The notes under the pieces are model-generated. The model was not told the origin of the DNA, ran no database searches, and saw only the letters and a program-made list of their open reading frames with translations. The translations under genes were made by a program, and so were the position numbers. 64,000 nt of DNA from Lepidostoma basale (taxonomy: Eukaryota > Arthropoda > Insecta > Trichoptera > Lepidostomatidae). Every line of letters starts with the position of its first letter. Position 1 is the stretch's first letter. Shown in pieces: positions 31,747 through 42,094 of the stretch. The stretch is taken from contig JAHDVF020000246.1 in the NCBI GenBank assembly GCA_022606425.2, positions 202,421-266,420 of the forward strand. Direction: 5' to 3'.

Positions 31747-31975
31747 AAACTGGCAAAAGAAGGATGAAAGTAGAATAAATGTAGTAGAAATGAGATCTCT
31801 AAGACGTATATGTGGTAAATCTGTATATGATAGAGTGTCAAATGTAAATATGAGAAGTGAATGCGGTGCGTGAGAATGAAAGTGTAATGAACAAAATAAT
31901 GAAAGGGTAGTTAAGGTGGCTTGGCAACATAGAAAGAATAAGTGAAGAGAGAATTGTGAAGAAGGTATATTCATT
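31747..31975 (+). pseudogene. LINE-B fragment
   Basis: Blocks NWQKKDESRINVVEMRSLRRI and CGKSVYDRVSNVN. Then with stops come MNKIMKG and ERISEERIVKKVY. Truncated at both ends. Confidence 0.75.
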
Positions 31976-32054
31976 ACACAGTGAACCAAGTTTATATGGG
32001 GTAAAAAATCTGTTCTTTCATGAATATTTAAAGGGTTGCGGCTTGTTAATATTT

Positions 32055-32285
32055 AATTACTAACTGATCATAACCCGGAGGGGTAGCCCGAGAAGATATA
32101 CCGCTTCACTGTTCTGTCTTGACACCTCTCGAGCTTCATCTATATTCATACATTGTAACATGCACACTTTTCGACTTTTTCAACTCCGGTGTGGCCGTTT
32201 TAAAGTAATTTGGTCATGCCATGTTACCCTCGGTCGTCCTCCGCTTTATTTTTCCGCTCACACTGCCTGTTTACAACTTAACATT
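32055..32285 (-). pseudogene. LINE-B 3' fragment, decayed
   Basis: Minus-strand 3' part (GTGAAGCGGTATATC.., MNIDEAREVSRQ-like, GRPRVTWHDQIT-like). The tail is reduced to TTAGTAATTAA. Confidence 0.6.
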
Positions 32286-33179
32286 TAATAAGAAATATTT
32301 ATTTCGATATTTAATTATAATATAACGTAAATAAAAATAATACGTATTTATATAGACTTAAATAGAGAAAACAAATAAGCATAAAAAGTTTGTAAAAGAA
32401 AATAATAAAATAATTTTATTTTAAAACTCTTAAGGTTAATAAAAGTTCGAAATAAAAAACAAACGGATCAAATGAAAGCCTTCGTTGTTAATTAAAGAAA
32501 AAGATCAAATCTAAACTTGGATTCATCTTAAATCCCTGGATCATGATATCTTCAACCGGACACCAGCTTAAAAAGTTTAAGCGGGATTAATTACTTCATA
32601 AGATCTAATTACTTAAGGGGTTACACCACCCTCACGCACGAAAAAATAGGCATAAAAATAACATTTTTTTGACTAGGCCATTAATAATATGAATTATTTT
32701 TTATTTTAGGTACACATATAATTCCAATATTGAAAAAAAAACCAATTAAAATGGCGGAAATATGAGTCGCTCAGTGGGACCCTCTTTTTAAAATCCTTGC
32801 TGACGGTGTACATGATTTCTCCATCGAGCATTGTCTGAAAGAAAATGTATTGCTTATTCAGAAGGGTAATAGCTAAGACGTGCCAAAAATTAGGGAATAT
32901 TTTTTTTATGGATAAATGACAGCTGTTGAGTTTAAAAAATGTATTACTTTTGAATAAGGAACCTAATCAAAAAATCCTATGTCACGCTTTAGGTAATATT
33001 ATATAAAACAATTTATACAAATTTCAGCCAAATTAGTTCAGTAAATTTGAGATATTAAAAGATTTAAAAATTGCATCAGATAAAATATTATTGTTAAATA
33101 CACATACTATCAGCAATATATGATGCAATTTCTACAATTTTTACGCCACCATAATGCATTTTTGGAGCCATCTACCAAA

Positions 33180-33828
33180 TAACAGCCTTTAAACTTTTGG
33201 TTTTTATTTGGTTTAACGTTGTTATTTTGAGTGTATCTTTCTAAAACAGCCTTTAAACTTTTGGTTGTTATTTGGTTTAACGTTGTTATTTTGAGTGTAT
33301 CTTTCTAAAACAGCCTTTAAACTTTTGGTTGTTATTTGGTTTAACGTTGTTATTTTGAGTGTATCTTTCTAAAACAGCCTTTAAACTTTTGGTTGTTATT
33401 TGGTTTAACGTTGTTATTTTGAGTGTATCTTTCTAAAACAGCCTTTAAACTTTTGGTTGTTATTTGGTTTAACGTTGTTATTTTGAGTGTATCTTTCTAA
33501 AACAGCCTTTAAACTTTTGGTTGTTATTTGGTTTAACGTTGTTATTTTGAGTGTATCTTTCTAAAACGGCCTTTAAACTTTTGGTTGTTATTTGGTATAA
33601 CGTTGTTATTTTGAATGTATCTTTCTAAAACCGCCTTTAAACTTTTGGTTGTTATTTGGTATAACGTTGTTATTTTGAGTGTATCTTTCTAAAACGGCCT
33701 TTAAACTTTTGGTTGTTATTTGGTATAACGTTGTTATTTTGAGTGTATCTTTCTAAAACGGCCTTTAAACTTTTGGTTGTTATTTGGTTTAACGTTGTTA
33801 TTTTGAGTGTATCTTTCTAAACAGCGTT
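33180..33828. repeat. 64-bp tandem array, about ten copies
   Basis: The unit begins CAGCCTTTAAACTTTTGGTT. Successive units start at 33183, 33247, 33311, 33375, 33439, 33503, 33567, 33631, 33695 and 33759, all exactly 64 apart. Units are nearly identical. The rightmost ones carry shared changes (CGGCC, GGTATAACG), which shows block-wise spread. 64 is not a multiple of three, so the array breaks the host frame. Confidence 0.95.
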
Positions 33829-33943
33829 CGGTCAATCTATCATATATTGGTTTAATTGCATCTTGGACAATTTCAGGAATTAGATTTTCACGTAACGGTC
33901 CGAACGCTACCTGAGTTTCCGGTCGGCTTCCTGACGCGCTCAT
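33734..33943 (-). pseudogene. Transposase N-terminal remnant running into the array
   Basis: Frame MSASGSRPETQVAFGPLREN, then IPEIVQDAIKPIYDRLTERCL and ERYTQNNN, after which it enters the 64-bp units. On the far side of the array (about 33060-33180, minus strand) VIWQMAPKN and VKIVEIASYIADSM are recognisable. The array therefore sits between TQNNN and the downstream IWQMAPK block. Such TQN.NES.N..IW patterns occur in insect transposase-like proteins. I cannot name the family firmly. Confidence 0.5.
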
Positions 33944-34083
33944 TTTTAATTGCTAAAACTTCGGTAATTATTTGAATTTTGCAATGTTTCAACGCTTTAC
34001 ATATTTTTAAAAGTATAGGAAAAATATTTAGCTAAAAAAAAATATTTTTTTTTTGAAAGTTTCATGGTAGTGTAACCCCTTAA

Positions 34084-34307
34084 TCAAGTAAACACTCCGA
34101 TAAAAATAAATATTTCTACAAAGGTTATTTCGATTTTTTTTATGCACAGAAACGTTATTTCACATTACTTGTTTTTTCTATATAATATATTAACTATTTC
34201 CCCTTTTCTGTTTGTAACATATGTGCAAACCATCATATTTATCCTTTCTAAATTTTATATTGAATGCATTCATCTGCATTGCATATCTTCTTTATTTATT
34301 CGTTCGG
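34084..34307. other. AT-rich spacer
   Basis: Nothing recognised. Confidence 0.3.
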
Positions 34308-34830
34308 TATTTAAACAGTAAGAAACACCACTATAAGAGCCAGAACAGGAGTGTTGGACATCATCGGAAAAGTAGCAGCGCTAAAATGGCGCTGGACAAG
34401 CCATTTCGCTCACAGATCTGGTGTTTTTTTTATTACTATTGTTTTGTTGAATCACTATTTACATCATTAGAGCGCAAACCGAATCTCGAAATATTGATTC
34501 TCGCGACAAGTGATAGGTAGGTAATCTATCATCATTTTTTTTTGTCATCTGTATTCTTCACCAGACCAAAGACAGTGTGACAATCACACTGCCATCGCTG
34601 AGAATCGAACCCGCAACCTTTGGTGTGGCAGTTAAAGCACTTAACACTGGGCTACGAAGGTCTAATCTTCTGATATATTAATGAAACGTTTTCTTTTCTA
34701 GCGTCCAAGAACTGCGACCCGAAATCCAGGACGTCCCCAACTTTGGTGGAGGGACGACATTAAAGAGACCGTCGCGTCGGTACGTCATGTGGACAGATAC
34801 AGGCTGATGATGGTGATGATTCTTTCATAT
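34308..34830 (+). pseudogene. LINE-C-like RT C-terminal remnant split by SINE1
   Basis: Before the SINE: RARTGVLDIIGKVAALKWRW and TSHFAHRSG. After it: RPRTATRNPGRPQLWWRDDI and KETVASVRHVDRYR. These are the KWxWAGHxAR and GRPxxRWxDDI blocks of RTE-type LINE C-termini. It ends in TGATGATGGTGATGATT, a microsatellite-like 3' tail. Confidence 0.65.
34491..34662 (-). repeat. SINE1 copy inside LINE-C
   Basis: Minus strand: GACCTTCGTAGCCCAGTGTT (A-box region), GGTTGCGGGTTCGATTCTCA (B box), the CACTG hairpin region and the end GTCGCGAGAATCAATA. The body has a T-rich change near 34535. Confidence 0.8.
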
Positions 34831-34934
34831 ATATTTTTTACGTGTATTTCCACATCTTCTTTATATAGCAATCTCATTCCTATAGCATTTATGCTATGCC
34901 AATGAGGGTTCATAAAAAAAATCTGAGGAATAAC

Positions 34935-35373
34935 TACATGAGGGAGTTATCCGTGGCTTTATTACACGCCGTTTCTTTTGGGAATGCATCTCACACCCAT
35001 TTCTTTAGTTTAATAAGGGCATATTTCGAGAACTCGGTCGTGCTGGAGGATTTTAGTCATTGTGTCGCTGTTAAATATCTGCGACAGCAACAACAGATTG
35101 TTTAACCTACCGGACACCAGTGGGAACACCAATTAGTCCACGTAACGCGGTCTCATTGGAGATCGACGTCTTTCATATTATTGAAAATACATTAAGAAAA
35201 TAAATACCTACTCTTGACTTAAGAGAGTATCTTGTCTTCCTTATGTCGAATCATCTCTCATGCGTTCTTGGCATTATATTGTATATATTATATTTTACCT
35301 GTACTTAAAATATGCCTTAAACATTAATATTCTTTGTATTGTCTGTTGAGATAATAAACTGATTTGGTATTTA
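34935..35373 (+). pseudogene. LINE-G 3' end
   Basis: Related to 47.65-48.08 kb. Coding debris includes HTHFFSLIRAYFENSVVLED and ISATATTDC-like frames, followed by a non-coding 3' end with CATGCGTTCTTGGCATTATA and AATAAACTGATTTGGTATT. The C-terminal RTE/CR1/jockey-type RT region is only partly open. Confidence 0.65.
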
Positions 35374-35384
35374 TTATTTGGACT

Positions 35385-35598
35385 ATAACGTATAATATTT
35401 AAATTCAGTAATAATAAAACCATTTGTTCAAACGTCATATACGAATAGGTAATCTATAATAAAATTTAAAATCCATAGTATTGAATATGAATCTTCTTGA
35501 ATACCTGCAAAACCAATATTTAAATTCAGTAAATGTTCCATAAATATTTGAAGATTATTTTTGTAAAGAATCATCTTTACTACCCCTGATCAGTATGT
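35385..35598. other. AT-rich spacer
   Basis: Nothing recognised. Confidence 0.3.
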
Positions 35599-35599
35599 A

Positions 35600-35715
35600 T
35601 ATATAGGACTCGGTTTGCAATAGTGTCACCAGTATGTCGATGCCAGCGAGCCTGGTGAAACCGGTCGCTGTCGGAATTAAGACAAAAGTGGAAGTAGTTA
35701 AAAAACATCGTTTTA
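35600..35715 (+). repeat. HH-E arm with variant hammerhead-like core
   Basis: Plus strand: TATGTCGA (about 35633-35640), T, stem II GCCAG/CCTGG around CGAG, GAAAC (35657-35661), CG, GT, C (cleavage triplet ending 35666), GCTGTCGG. The GAAAC and ACCGGT palindrome are intact. The upstream box differs from CTGANGA. Confidence 0.55.
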
Positions 35716-35719
35716 TTTA

Positions 35720-35985
35720 ATTACGATTTGATTTGATATGATTTATAGTATTCTTATCCGATAATACTTAAAATAATTACCAAACAAAAGTTATACAGAC
35801 GAAACCACAGCAATAAATCATAGGAGATAACCACACAACAAAATGACGCCATAATTTAGATCTCCCGGGATAATTAGATTTGTTTCGTACATTCCCGCGG
35901 ATTGTCTGGAGTTAAACAAGAACAGGAGGATAAAGATTCAAGATTATCCCTGTAAGCTTTTCTATTTTAGTTTATATATATGTAT
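35720..35985. other. Spacer
   Basis: Nothing recognised. Confidence 0.3.
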
Positions 35986-35987
35986 AT

Positions 35988-37972
35988 TAGGGTGTCCCTT
36001 ATATGGGCAAAAAATTTTTTTTTTTGGATTATTGAAACGCATACCCCCTAATTATGTTTAATAGTCTACTAGTTACCCAAATACAGAATTTCAACTTCCT
36101 ACGTTAATTCTAACCCGTGCCGACTTGCCCTCAAAGTTTTAGAAAATAGGTGATTTAAGTGTCTCTTAAATGTAGTTGTAGATGATCACATAAAACCACT
36201 AAGTTACATAAATATTAATGAAAACACATATTTATATAATGTTCTTCTTGTAATCATCAAAAAAGATCCAAATTTATATTTATTTACTTGGATATTTCCT
36301 CTTCAAAATCTCTTTTTTTACAGTCTGGGTAAATTTTTCTATGTTCTTGCACACAACATAATATGAACTGCTTATGTTCTTCATCTGCGGTAGTCAAACC
36401 ATGAACGTCTGTCATAAGATTAACAGCTCTTTCAGCTGTGTCATTTACTGCTTTTAAGCTAGTAACCTTCTTTTTAACTTCCACAAACGCCGCGCTGTCT
36501 TTCTATGAAGATACAATTTCTTTAAGGAAATTACTATCATATTTTAGTTGTGAAAATAAATCTTTTCTCTATACAGAAACAAAATCACTCAAAGATTTCC
36601 ATAAAACAAGATAAAAAATACTTGTAGTACCTATAAATAAAACAAATTAGTTCTAAATTAAATACCAGATTAAACACTACTTACGTACCATATAGAGAGC
36701 CAGACATCTGTTCCTTCGATGGAACATATCTCTTTCCCGATTCACCAAAACTTTATTTTTGTAAGTTTTCTACAATGTTTCCTTTGGTCTGCTCATCAAC
36801 GTTGTCTTCAAAAATTAAAAGGACGGCTATTTCCTCTGACAAGTACCACAAATGTTGACTGAACTTGTTTAAAGCCGCTTTGGAAATCGTCAACTTCTTC
36901 GTAATCTTTTAAGGTCTTTAAAAAACAAAAATCTTCATTTGGAGCTTTTATCGCCAAACTACATTCAAGCCAGGGCTTTACATAAACTGACACAATAAAT
37001 AAACAAACATCTGGTAAAGCTTGTTTGTCCTTAGCGCACATTTTAAACTGGGACTGCAGCAAACGTATTTTTAAGGAGTAAATAGCTCTTGCCATCCATC
37101 GTGCTTGATGCATTGGGCCAGCAGGTCTGTTTATTTTATTTTCATTGCCTCCACCCAGAAAAACAATAGCATGCTCAATATGAGTTCCCTATAATCATCT
37201 CGTACAATCGATTTTGCGATTCAAACGCACTTTTGAGCATCAGTTCTTATATATGATGGCGGCCAGCAAAGAATAACAAACCTCCTTCTAGTTTTTGCAC
37301 ACAAGCTCCGTTCAAGTATCCTGTATATGATGCTGTCGTATAGCACATTCAAGAGCATCGGCGTGTGCGGTATCGAATAAATTATCTAATTCAAGTTGAA
37401 AGTTCTCTTCGCGGCGCCTATGTAAGCACTGAATCTTCTTGCTATTTTTTGCAGTTCTCGTCAGATCTGATAAAGATCCACTAACTTCTTAACATAATTA
37501 CGAACAGCTCTGGTATGTATTCTAGCCTTTTTTCAAAACATACTGGACTCCAGAATGACAAGATTTGCGCTTTCATTAACAGTCAAATTAACTTCACGTA
37601 TTTTGAAAAATAGAACTGCGAGAACTTGAAGATTAGATAGTTGTTTGCACCTGTTATTTGATGATTTACTTCACCAACCAAGAAAATACTTTTTAATTGC
37701 TTTTTAGTTCTACTGACATCTTCGAAATATAAAACAATCCATGGTTCCTACCCGATAAGCCGAAACTAAATGCTAATAACAACGACAACGCGCCGCTCCT
37801 GTGACGCAATTTGTATGGGACATCTTTGCGCGCAAGTCGGCACGGGTTACACTGTTCCGAATAAGGAAAAAATTTGGTTTCGGATGTTTTAGGCCCAAAT
37901 GAATAAAACAATAGCCTATGCATTGTAAAATTAAAACTTTGAAAAATAAAGGACACCCTAATATACATAGAT
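35988..37972 (-). mobile_element. 2-kb DNA transposon with TIRs, unclassified
   Basis: The left end TATGTATATTAGGGTGTCCC and the right end, whose reverse complement is TATGTATATTAGGGTGTCCT, form inverted repeats. A coding remnant on the minus strand lies between them. The palindromic TATGTATATT prefix makes the exact edge and target duplication uncertain. I cannot assign a superfamily. Confidence 0.7.
36284..37400 (-). pseudogene. Transposase-like pseudogene in the 36-38 kb element
   Basis: Minus-strand pieces in order: EHAIVFLGGGNENKINRPAG and PMHQARWMARAIYSLKIRLL, then QSQFKMCAKDKQALPDVCLF, VSVYVKPWLECSLAIKAPNE and LKTLKDYEEV (ORF 37113-36808). Further down come KAVNDTAERAVNLMTDVHGL and EEHKQFILCCVQEHRK (36484-36284). 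Frameshifts separate them. Similar PGAMHxARWMAxAIYxLK blocks are familiar from uncharacterised arthropod proteins of probable transposon origin. No catalytic motif can be pointed out. Confidence 0.55.
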
Positions 37973-38059
37973 GAAATCTTTTTTCATTCAAATGAGGGTT
38001 CATGCATTAAAATACAATTATTGCTGATTGATGGTTGAGATATTAGTTTTGTTAAATTC

Positions 38060-38250
38060 CACTATTAATTTATAATAGTAAACACGATTGTTTAGTGGTT
38101 TTACTTGGATTTACTTTATATAAATAATATAAATAGTGACAAATTTGTTTCGCCTTGCGAGGGCTTCCTCAAACTCGGTTTGATAATGCTCTCGCAAGGC
38201 GAAACAAGTTTGTCACTATTTTTTTTATTTTTTATGTATTCAACAGGTCG
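38060..38250. repeat. Foldback pair with GAAAC boxes
   Basis: The left GTGACAAATTTGTTTCGCCT and right AGGCGAAACAAGTTTGTCAC arms are inverted around a spacer of about 30 bases. Read outward, each gives a hairpin (GCC/GGC), GAAAC, then AAATTTGTC or AAGTTTGTC. The CTGANGA position reads TTGAGGA on one arm, so the hammerhead likeness is partial. Confidence 0.55.
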
Positions 38251-38294
38251 TTTGAACCCAATTACTGTATACAATTTATTTGGGCTATTATATT

Positions 38295-38462
38295 GATTCT
38301 CGTGACATGTGATAGGTAGCCAATCTATCGCCATTTTATTGTCACGTGAATTCTACACCAGACTAAAGACAGTGTGACAATCACACTGCCATTGCCGGGG
38401 ATCGAACCCGGGACCTTCGGAATGAAAGTCAGAGCTCTGACCACTCTGCCACGAAGGTCGTC
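38295..38462 (-). repeat. SINE1, best-preserved head
   Basis: Minus strand starts CGACCTTCGTGGCAGAGTGG, with the A-box-like part TGGCAGAGTGG. GGTCCCGGGTTCGATCCCCG follows (B box GGTTCGATCCC). The body ends GTCACGAGAATCAATATA. Features are those of a Pol III SINE derived from a tRNA. Confidence 0.85.
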
Positions 38463-38464
38463 GT

Positions 38465-38890
38465 TATATCTTCTTCTTCTTATTATTTTAATAAATCTGA
38501 CGATCTGTGACACAGAAATCATATCTCGTCGGATGATGAGATCCAGCTGTCCCTCCATCTCTTAGGCGGTCTTCCTGGTGGGCGGTGTCCGGAGGGGATT
38601 TCATAAGCGGCTGTATATGCAAGTCTGACACCATCCATTCGGGCTACATGGTCCCTCCAGTATCTTCTTCTGGATCTACTCCACTGAACAATTTTCTTAT
38701 GTCTAGGTACGTTGCGGACACGATCTCGGAGGGTTTTTCCAGTAATTGATCTTAGGACCTTCATCTCCGATGTTCTTAATAGTCCATTGGTTCGCACAGT
38801 GTCAGCCCGCGTCTCTACAGCGTACGTCATGATAGGTCGCACGCATGTTTTATAAATTCTGATCTTGCTGTCGACACGCACTATTTATAT
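38465..38890 (-). pseudogene. LINE-A RT C-terminal fragment, open frame
   Basis: Minus-strand ORF of 120 residues (38881-38519): VDSKIRIYKTCVRPIMTYAV, RTSEMKVLRSITGKTLRDRV, VQWSRSRRRYWRDHVARMDG and GRPPKRWRDSWISSSDEI. The 3' tail (TTC)n is at 38469-38482 and directly abuts SINE1. It is very close to the copy at 46.3 kb. Confidence 0.85.
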
Positions 38891-39089
38891 AATTTTTATA
38901 AATTAAATCCAAGTTAAACCACTAAGCAAACGTGTTTAATATTATAAAACAATTATTGCTAATTATTTCATATTGCAAAAACAATGGATATCTTTAATAT
39001 AAATAATCCATTGTTTTGGCAGAAACATTATGAAAATTTTCTAGTTAATTATTTTAATTTTGACCACATTGTACGAATAAATAAAATCT

Positions 39090-39175
39090 CGCGAGGTGTG
39101 TCAGGATAGAACAGCGTGGCGGTCAATCCGTTACGCTTGCCTCTACGGAAAAAACGCGATGTTAAGTTAGTCATG
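39090..39175 (+). pseudogene. LINE-B 3' tail fragment
   Basis: Holds EVCQDRTAWRSIRYACLYGK-like coding and ends GCGATGTTAAGTTAG. Confidence 0.6.
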
Positions 39176-39660
39176 AAGTAAAAAAAAACAGTCACGATAC
39201 AAAGCTTTTAATTTCATTGTTATATTGTTAAATAGAAATGAAAACTAGGCAAATAAATTTATACAAACGTTTGGAAGCTACAAGATGCAGCACAAAATCC
39301 TAAAAGTGCTTTCAATGGAAAGTAGAGATAAAAATGTTCCTGGAAAAATTCGACTAAAAAGGCATCACGTACGTGGGAGCAGAGTGCAGAAAATACTTCT
39401 TCCCACAACAAAGAGCGGAGCGCATTTCTGATCAGCATCGTAGCAAGAGCTGAACAAAGAGGGAAATGGAGAGATCGAGAAAAATCTATTTCCCGGCAAC
39501 AGTAGAGAGGTTTACCTCAATCCCTAGCGGAAAAACGAATAATAAAACACTAAGCAGTCTTACATAAAGTACTTTTTATATTTACAGTTAAACATCTCGT
39601 CGAGATGTTCAAACAAATATTTATTTTTCTACATTGAAAATTCTATTTACAACGTAACAA
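39176..39660. other. Unassigned stretch
   Basis: The less AT-rich part 39290-39530 has no long frame and no recognised family. Confidence 0.3.
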
Positions 39661-39664
39661 AACA

Positions 39665-39985
39665 TCAACAACAGCAACACACCATCACGCCGTTTCCCCG
39701 CAGGCGTAGGCAAAGAGAACCGCCACACTACTTTATCCTGACACACCTCTCTAGGTTCCTCCACATTCATACAACGAATAATACACGCACGTTGATCCTT
39801 CCGACCTTTTACATGACCAATCTTTAATATTTGATTATTTTGGTCATGCCATGTTCTCCTCGGTCTACCTCGACTCCGTACTCCATTTACATCGTTAATG
39901 TATACTTTCTGAACCATTCTTTCTCCATCCATGCGCTCCATGTGTCCGAACCAACGGAGCGATCCTTTGACAATTTTATTCATAA
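39665..39985 (-). pseudogene. LINE-B copy, GTT-tail type
   Basis: Minus-strand ORF (39983-39621): MNKIVKGSLRWFGHMERMDG, ERMVQKVYINDVNGVRSRGR and MNVEEPREVCQDKVVWRFSL. The C-terminus is frameshifted into the CAACA-rich tail (39663-39682). 5'-truncated at MNKI. Confidence 0.85.
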
Positions 39986-40049
39986 TACCAATTTATTCAT
40001 ATACAACGTCTTTATTCATAATGCAGAGAAATATTATAACTTTCTTATA

Positions 40050-40320
40050 AAGCACTTAACTTGTGGCGTGGCATTAATAAAAAGAATGTTTTCACACTTT
40101 TATTAGTTTTTACAGCACTTTATTTGTTTTTGTTATAAGCAAATGGTTTCGCTCGCGTCGGAGCTTCGTCAGGGTTTCAAAAGGCATTGGAAGCTCCGGC
40201 AGGAGCGAAACCGGTTTGTTTTAACATAAAAAATAAAGTTGGGTAAAAACAAAATAAAGTGTGTCAATATTATTTTTAATAATGCCACACCACAAATTAA
40301 GTGCTTCGCACGAAAATATA
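40050..40320. repeat. HH-B foldback pair with hammerhead-like core
   Basis: Outer ends AAGCACTTAACTTGTGGCGT (left) and CACACCACAAATTAAGTGCT (right) are inverted. Minus core: CTGACGA (40172-40166), A, GCTC/GAGC, GAAAC (40150-40146), CATTT. The plus partner retains AGCTCC, GGAGC, GAAAC (40208-40212), CGGTT, but lacks the CTGANGA box. Confidence 0.65.
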
Positions 40321-40419
40321 GATGTAATTTCATAAAATTATTTTGTTATATTTATAAATATGTTACATATATCTCGAACCATAAAGTGAGTGCTTCATAT
40401 AAATAAATATTCTTTTATT

Positions 40420-40600
40420 GTTTCTTGAACAATGATGAAAACTCCATATTAAGTAATTAACACTAATGAAAAGTCTGTTTTCTAGAAGTTTTATTATATT
40501 TTATGGGAATTATCATTTGTCTTAGTAATGTGAAATATGTTATTCCCATAAAATATAATAAATCTTCATGAAAACAGGCGTTTTCATTCTTATTAACGAA
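40420..40600. repeat. HH-F foldback
   Basis: Arms GTTTTCTAGAAGTTTTATTA and TAATAAATCTTCATGAAAAC are inverted around a decayed centre. The same arms recur at about 13.05, 18.23, 25.72, 48.32 and 50.29 kb. At 50.29 kb the centre retains CGAAACATGTCGTTC. Confidence 0.6.
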
Positions 40601-40789
40601 AATAATTTTATTGATTTTGAATTTGAATATAATTTTGTATACATTGTCATTACTTCTTACATAAACATTTATATATTGTAATATATGTGGTAGCGTGTAA
40701 TAGGCCCTTAGATGTGTCTGAAAAAGGTTTTTGGTCCGAACTGTGTAAGTTTGAGTATCTATACCACAGGTTTTGGAAAAATAAATTGA

Positions 40790-41003
40790 AAAGTCGCCAA
40801 ACAGGGAACAGATGGGCACTTAAAATTTTGATGTGGAGACCATGGAAAGAAAAGAGGAGCATTGATTGACCCCCAAGGTTTGACGACCATATTCCAGTCA
40901 GGGGTAGAAGATGAATTGGAGTTCCACATGATGCAGGAAAATGGAGAAAGTTTAAAGAGACCTTTATCCAGCAGTGGAGAGAAGGAAGAAGAAGAAGAAG
41001 AAG
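40790..41003 (+). pseudogene. LINE-F (RTE-type) C-terminal remnant
   Basis: Frame GNRWALKILMWRPWKEKRSI, then after shifts WRKFKETFIQQWREG. This corresponds to the RWTxxVLxWRPxxxKRSxGRP and FxQQW ends of RTE-type proteins. A GAAGAAGAAGAAGAAGAAG tail follows at 40981-41003. Confidence 0.65.
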
Positions 41004-41014
41004 TGTACTTTAAA

Positions 41015-42085
41015 ATATACTAAGAATATTGAAAAACTTTGCTTAATCCACTATTTAATAAAAAAATATTAAAAAAAACGACATGTTTCGGAGGATGCCA
41101 TCTTCAGGTGTAAAAATATAATAAAAACTAAACAAAGAAAGACTGATAAAAAACGCATTTAAAATTCGATACAATAATTCAAATTTACAAATTAACCTGT
41201 GCTATTTGTTATACAAAAAAATATTTTTTAACAGTTAGAACTAAAAACTAAGAACAAAAACTTAACTGTTAGTTCTAACTGTTAAAAAATAATTATTAAT
41301 ACCTACTTATAACAAATAGCACAGGTTAATTTTTAAATTTGAATTATTGTATCAAATTTTAAATGCGTTTTTATTAGTCTTTCTTTGTTTAGTTTTTATA
41401 CAACAAAAACAACAACAAACCATCACGCCGTTTCCCCGAAGGGGTAGGCAGAGAAAATGGACCGCCACACTACTCTATCCTGGCAAACCTCTCTAGCTTC
41501 CTCCACATTCATACAACGATTCATACACGCACGTCGATTCCTCCGACTTCTAACATGACCAACCTTTAAAATTTGATTAATTTTGTCATGCCATGTTTTC
41601 CTCGGTCTGCCTCGACTCCGTATCCCATTTACATCATTAACGTATACTTTCTTAACCATTCTTTCTCCTTCCATGCGTTCCATATGTCCGAACCAACGCA
41701 GCGATCCTTTCATAATTTTGTTCATAATACCTTCTTCCGCTCTACATTCCTTTCTTATATCAGCATTTGAGATTCTGTCGTATATCGTTCTATCACACAT
41801 ACGTCTTAGGGACCTCACCTCTACCGCATTTATTCTACTCTCATCCTTCTTCTGCCAGCTCCATGCTTCGCTTCCATACATTAGGGTTGGGACCAGAACT
41901 CAATTGTGAACGGCCGTTTTCGCTTTCATTGATAAATTCTTGTTCTAGTTTTTATTATATTTTTAAACCTGAAGATGGAGGTAACCTCCGATTTTTTTAT
42001 TAAATATATTTTTTTAATTGAATAATTTCAAAGTTTTTCAATTTCCTAAGTATATTACAATGGAATTCCACAGTGTTAATGCCTT
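41015..42085. repeat. HH-C foldback, right arm split by LINE-B
   Basis: Long inverted arms (left 41015-41250, right 41270-41399 plus 41956-42060). Left, minus-strand core: CTGAAGA (41107-41101), T, GG/CC hairpin, GAAAC (41089-41085), ATGTC. Right, plus-strand core: CTGAAGA (41969-41975), T, a perfect GGAGG/CCTCC hairpin, then GATTT (GAAAC decayed). The centre has its own palindrome (AACAGTTAGAACTAA). Confidence 0.7.
41400..41945 (-). pseudogene. LINE-B insertion with 10-bp target-site duplication
   Basis: Flanked by TAGTTTTTAT at 41390-41399 and 41946-41955. Minus-strand ORF of 152 residues (41881-41423), almost consensus: MYGSEAWSWQKKDESRINAV, MCDRTIYDRISNADIRKECR, KGSLRWFGHMERMEGERMVK, GIRSRGRPRKTWHDKIN and CMNVEEAREVCQDRVVWRS, ending GETA. 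Upstream sequence extends to MKAKTAVHN without an ATG. The tail is GTT-rich. Among the youngest-looking LINE-B copies. Confidence 0.9.
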
Positions 42086-42094
42086 AGCGTTCAA

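Larger units (their letters stand above)
32617..34079 (-). mobile_element. TTAA-flanked DNA transposon with internal tandem array
   Basis: TTAA lies at both ends (32613-32616 and 34080-34083). The left end GGGGTTACACCACCCTCACG matches the inverted right end GGGGTTACACTACCATGAAA in its first 14 bases with one mismatch. TTAA target sites are used by piggyBac and Kolobok elements. GG-starting ends and a coding piece with TQNNN favour Kolobok, but this is not proven. Coding remnants are on the minus strand, on both sides of a 64-bp array. It is non-autonomous. Confidence 0.75.

Noticed and set aside
33180..33828. Regular repeat array resembling CRISPR
   Set aside because: Units are contiguous 64-bp repeats without variable spacers, in eukaryotic DNA inside a transposon.
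37693..38003. Overlapping minus-strand ORFs at the right end of the 36-38 kb element
   Set aside because: They overlap the TIR in two frames and show none of the transposase blocks seen further in.
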